DNA of 9,804 nt. Origin: Desulfobacteraceae bacterium. Lineage in GTDB: Bacteria > Desulfobacterota > DSM-4660 > Desulfatiglandales > Desulfatiglandaceae. The notes under the pieces were generated by a model. The model ran no database searches. It worked only from the letters and a program-made list of their open reading frames with translations, and was not told the origin of the DNA. Location of the stretch: the NCBI GenBank assembly GCA_011048855.1, contig DSCZ01000597.1, forward strand, positions 1 through 9,804, given 5' to 3'. Position 1 is the first letter of the stretch, and each line of letters opens with the position of its first letter. Of this stretch, positions 7,119 to 9,804 are shown piece after piece. The position numbers and the translations under genes were made by a program.

Positions 7119-8222
7119 ATGCAGTCAACCACTTTCATAATCGCAGGAGGCGGTACCGGGGGGCACCTTTTTCCCGGCATTGCCGTCTGCCGTGAGCTTG
7201 ACTCCAGCTTTCCGGGCTGCAGGATTCTGTTTGCGGTGGGTCGCCGCAGAATGGAGTCGGAAATTCTTGAGCGGCATGGTTTTGAAGTCCGTCATATCTC
7301 GGTTGAGGGGATCAAGGGTAAGGGCTGGGCGAAAAAGCTGGGCGCACTGTCACGGCTGCCTGTAAGCCTTCTCCAGGCACGCAGGCTGGTAGCTGAAATC
7401 GAACCGGCCTGTGTCATCGGGGTGGGGGGATATTCCTCCGGCCCGGTCTGCGTTGCAGCCAGGTTGAGCGGGGTCCCAAGCCTGATTCATGAGCAGAATT
7501 CGTTTCCCGGCCTTACGAACCGGCTTCTGTGCAGACTGGTCGACAGGGTTTGTATATCGTTTGAAGACAGCGCTGCGCGGTTTTCCGGCGGTAGCATCGT
7601 GGTCACAGGAAATCCGGTTCGAGAGGAGTTCTTTTCCATCGGGGAAAAAACCCCTCAGCCCGGGAATCGATTCACGTTGCTGGTGGTGGGCGGCAGCCTC
7701 GGCTCCCGCCCGGTGAACGAAGCTGTTGTCGATTCACTGGTTCTACTCAAGAAGAGGGGGGTGTTTCCATCCGTCATCCACCAGACAGGAGAGCTGGATT
7801 ACGATCGGATCGTCGAACGATATCAGGCAGAGGGGCTTGAAGGTGAACTTCAGCGTTTCATCGATGATATGGCCGGTGCCTACCGTCGCGCGGACCTGGT
7901 TGTCGGTCGAGCCGGGGCCACGACGATTTTCGAACTTGCCGCCGCAGGCAGGCCGGCCATCCTGATTCCGTACCCATTTGCTGCGGACCAGCATCAGAAG
8001 GCCAATGCCGAATGCTTAGCATCGGCCGGGGGTGCCAGAATTATTCTCCAGCAGGATTTAAACGGCACGAGCCTGGCCGCGGCAATAGAAGAGTTGATGA
8101 AAGATGCCGGCACTCTTGCCCGCATGGGGGTGTGCGCCCGAAGCATCGCGCGTCCGGAGGCCGCGTCGGCGATAGTCGATCAGGTCAAGGCCGTGGCGAG
8201 GAAAAAAGGAAAGAACCTATGA
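7119..8222 (+). CDS. murG: UDP-N-acetylglucosamine--N-acetylmuramyl-(pentapeptide) pyrophosphoryl-undecaprenol N-acetylglucosamine transferase MurG
   Basis: MurG (367 residues, GT-B fold, GT28 family) adds GlcNAc to lipid I on the cytoplasmic face of the membrane to make lipid II. The N-terminal glycine loop GGGTGGHLFPG is at residues 10-20. GVGGYSSGP and HEQNSFPGLTNRLL are the other N-domain signatures. VVGGSLGSRPVNE marks the start of the C-domain. The UDP-GlcNAc site segment is GRAGATTIFELAAAGRPAILIPYPFAADQHQKANA, with Glu272 and the DQHQ group at 290-293. ATG 7119 is 15 bases after ftsW. A purine-rich leader (AAAGGGGGA, 7102-7110) provides a Shine-Dalgarno. The stop overlaps the murC start as ATGA. 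Confidence 0.97.
   Translation: MQSTTFIIAGGGTGGHLFPGIAVCRELDSSFPGCRILFAVGRRRMESEILERHGFEVRHISVEGIKGKGWAKKLGALSRLPVSLLQARRLVAEIEPACVIGVGGYSSGPVCVAARLSGVPSLIHEQNSFPGLTNRLLCRLVDRVCISFEDSAARFSGGSIVVTGNPVREEFFSIGEKTPQPGNRFTLLVVGGSLGSRPVNEAVVDSLVLLKKRGVFPSVIHQTGELDYDRIVERYQAEGLEGELQRFIDDMAGAYRRADLVVGRAGATTIFELAAAGRPAILIPYPFAADQHQKANAECLASAGGARIILQQDLNGTSLAAAIEELMKDAGTLARMGVCARSIARPEAASAIVDQVKAVARKKGKNL
8207..8210 (+). promoter_or_regulatory. Ribosome binding site of murC (start-deciding)
   Basis: AGGA, in a purine-rich stretch at 8201-8213, lies 8 bases before ATG 8219. The murC frame stays open upstream to an ATG-like start at 8012, but homology to MurC begins only after 8219. The site and the ATGA overlap therefore fix the start. 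Confidence 0.6.
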
Positions 8223-9613
8223 CTCGTTTCGGAAAAGTGCGTCATATCCACCTGGTCGGTGTCGGCGGCATCGGGATGAGCGGCATTGCTGAATTGTTGA
8301 TAAACCTGGGTTACCGGGTCAGCGGGTCTGATCTGAAGGCGAGCCGGGTCACGAAGGCTCTCGCCGCGAAGGGCGGGGAAATATCCATAGGTCACAAGCG
8401 GGAGCATGTGGCCGACGCGGATGTGGTGGTTTATTCTTCGGCGGTCCGGCCCGACAACGTGGAGTTGCTGGAGGCCGCCGAAAGAGCCGTACCGGTGATT
8501 CCCAGGGCGGAAATGCTTGCCGAATTGATGCGGCTCAAATACGGGATCGCGGTGGCGGGCGCTCATGGCAAGACCACAACGACATCCATGGTGGCTTCGG
8601 TTTTAAATTGCGCGGGCCTGGACCCGACTGTCGTTATCGGCGGCCGTCTGGATATCTGGGGCGGATCGAACGCAAAACTGGGGCAGGGGGAAATCCTGGT
8701 GGCCGAAGCCGACGAAAGCGATGGTTCCTTTATGGTTCTCTCGCCGACGATCGCCGTCGTGACAAACATCGACCGAGAGCATATGGACCATTACGGAAGC
8801 ATGGGCCGTATTCGGGAAACATTCATAGATTTCATAAACAAGATCCCGTTTTACGGCACCGCGATACTGTGCCTGGACAACGAGGAAATCCAGAGGATCA
8901 TCCCCGGGCTTCGGAAGAAATTCCTGACATACGGGATGAGCTCGCAGGCAGATCTCCAGGCGAAAAACATCTCCGGCGACCGGTCGGGAAGCAGTTTCGA
9001 AGTGGTGCACAGGGGCACCTCGCTTGGAAGAGTGAAGGCCGGAATCCCCGGCGAGCACCATGTGCTGAACGCGCTGGCGGCGACCGGCGTTGGTCTTGCT
9101 CTGGATCTGGGAATGGATGTCATTGGAAGGGGGCTGACGGATCTTGGGGGCCTGGCAAGGCGGTTTCAGGTGAAGGGAGAAAAGGCCGGTGTCCTGGTGC
9201 TGGATGATTACGGACATCATCCCACCGAAATAGCGGCTGTTTTGAAGACGGCCAGGCAATGCTGGCCGGACAGGAGACTGGTTTCCGTCTTTCAGCCGCA
9301 CCGCTATTCGAGGACGGTGGATCTTTACGATCGCTTCGTCGTGAGCTTCAACGAGGCGGATATCCTCATTGTAGCGCCGCTTTATGCCGCAGGAGAAAAG
9401 CCGGTTGAAAACGTTGATTCACAGAGCCTGGCAAACGGTATTAAAGAGCACGGGCACAGGCACGTATTGGTTGCTGCAGACAACGACGAGCTTCTTTCGA
9501 TACTCACAGGACTGGTTCGTGCCGGCGACCTGGTTCTGACCCTTGGGGCCGGAGACATACACCGCCTCGGCGAAAGACTTTTGAAGGAAATCGAAAGGCG
9601 GTCCGGAGCATGA
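8219..9613 (+). CDS. murC: UDP-N-acetylmuramate--L-alanine ligase MurC
   Basis: MurC (464 residues) adds the first stem amino acid, L-alanine, to UDP-MurNAc in the cytoplasm. The N-terminal HLVGVGGIGMSGIAELL (residues 11-27) is the UDP-binding glycine loop. The ATP loop AGAHGKTTTT is at 113-122, with Lys118. EADESDGSF and NIDREHMDHYG are typical central-domain motifs. The C-terminal domain carries DDYGHHPTE (329-337) and QPHRYSRT (359-366), both diagnostic of MurC. The frame is open for about 69 codons upstream, overlapping murG, but that extension has no MurC-like sequence, and the N-terminal glycine loop is correctly placed only from ATG 8219. The start overlaps the murG stop and the end overlaps the murB start, each as ATGA. 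Confidence 0.97.
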   Translation: MTRFGKVRHIHLVGVGGIGMSGIAELLINLGYRVSGSDLKASRVTKALAAKGGEISIGHKREHVADADVVVYSSAVRPDNVELLEAAERAVPVIPRAEMLAELMRLKYGIAVAGAHGKTTTTSMVASVLNCAGLDPTVVIGGRLDIWGGSNAKLGQGEILVAEADESDGSFMVLSPTIAVVTNIDREHMDHYGSMGRIRETFIDFINKIPFYGTAILCLDNEEIQRIIPGLRKKFLTYGMSSQADLQAKNISGDRSGSSFEVVHRGTSLGRVKAGIPGEHHVLNALAATGVGLALDLGMDVIGRGLTDLGGLARRFQVKGEKAGVLVLDDYGHHPTEIAAVLKTARQCWPDRRLVSVFQPHRYSRTVDLYDRFVVSFNEADILIVAPLYAAGEKPVENVDSQSLANGIKEHGHRHVLVAADNDELLSILTGLVRAGDLVLTLGAGDIHRLGERLLKEIERRSGA

Positions 9614-9804
9614 AAGAGGCGCAGAAAAAGGCTCTGGCTCACATTGCTGCAGGGGGGCTGTATTTGGACCAACCGCTTGCGAAGTATACGACCATCGGGA
9701 TAGGAGGCCCGGCGGCCTGCCTTTACGAACCGTCGGATATCCGGAGTCTTTCATCGGTGCTTGCCTTCTTGAACCGGGAGTCTATTCAGTACCTCGTGAT
9801 CGGG
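9610..9804 (+). CDS. murB: UDP-N-acetylenolpyruvoylglucosamine reductase MurB, 5' part
   Basis: MurB is the FAD-dependent enzyme that reduces UDP-GlcNAc-enolpyruvate to UDP-MurNAc with NADPH. Only the first 65 codons lie in the window. PLAKYTTIGIGGPAACLYEP (residues 22-41) matches the N-terminal FAD-binding segment of MurB. The visible part ends with YLVIG, normally followed by the GGSN motif. The catalytic serine and glutamate lie downstream of the window. ATG 9610 overlaps the murC TGA (ATGA), and AAAGG at 9594-9598 can act as ribosome binding site. MurB lies directly after MurC as a separate gene, not fused to it. Confidence 0.93.
   Translation, partial: MKEAQKKALAHIAAGGLYLDQPLAKYTTIGIGGPAACLYEPSDIRSLSSVLAFLNRESIQYLVIG

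Noticed and set aside
8012..8218. Upstream extension of the murC frame by about 69 codons
   Set aside because: It overlaps the end of murG out of frame and is Arg/Gly-rich with no MurC similarity. ATG 8219 has a good ribosome binding site and places the glycine loop correctly.
8603..9301. 232-codon minus-strand frame across murC
   Set aside because: Antisense shadow within a gene with all MurC motifs; no recognisable domain.

Overview
This window is an interior piece of a classical division and cell-wall (dcw) cluster. All genes are on the + strand and tightly packed: ftsI (3' end) - murE - murF - mraY - murD - ftsW - murG - murC - murB (5' end). Every gene is a recognisable core peptidoglycan or septation gene with intact signature motifs. 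I see no mobile element, RNA gene, CRISPR array, phage gene or unknown cargo gene.

Organism: probably a diderm, delta-proteobacterium-like lineage (Desulfobacterota or a relative). The reasons are the murG-murC-murB order with murB inside the cluster and no ddl between murC and murB, a PASTA domain on the FtsI C-terminus, a MurE with the DNPR signature of meso-diaminopimelate-adding enzymes, and GC-rich coding DNA. This assignment is inference; no taxonomic marker gene is present.

Layout: 1-531 is the FtsI transpeptidase end (KTGT motif) plus one PASTA domain. 567-2072 (murE) and 2069-3481 (murF) overlap by ATGA. 3503-4582 is mraY. A 48-base gap with a hairpin leads to murD (about 4631-5998). 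ftsW (5991-7103) overlaps murD by 8 bases. murG (7119-8222), murC (8219-9613) and murB (9610 to the window edge) are chained by ATGA overlaps. The only non-coding DNA is four short gaps (35, 21, 48 and 15 bases). None holds a convincing promoter or terminator, so the region is most likely one polycistronic unit whose promoter lies upstream of the window.

How the genes work together: MurB and MurC start the cytoplasmic precursor path (UDP-MurNAc formation, L-Ala addition). MurD adds D-Glu, MurE adds meso-DAP and MurF adds D-Ala-D-Ala. MraY moves the MurNAc-pentapeptide to undecaprenyl phosphate (lipid I) and MurG adds GlcNAc (lipid II). FtsW polymerises and FtsI cross-links lipid II at the septum.

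Hunt result: no new system is evident. Items worth a second look are a dnaX-like slippery heptamer (A_AAA_AAG) in the FtsI linker whose -1 frame stops at once and would drop the PASTA domain; a hairpin and 12-codon leader-like ORF that ends on the murD start codon; and a 6-codon ORF bridging the murF stop and the mraY start. All are speculative.
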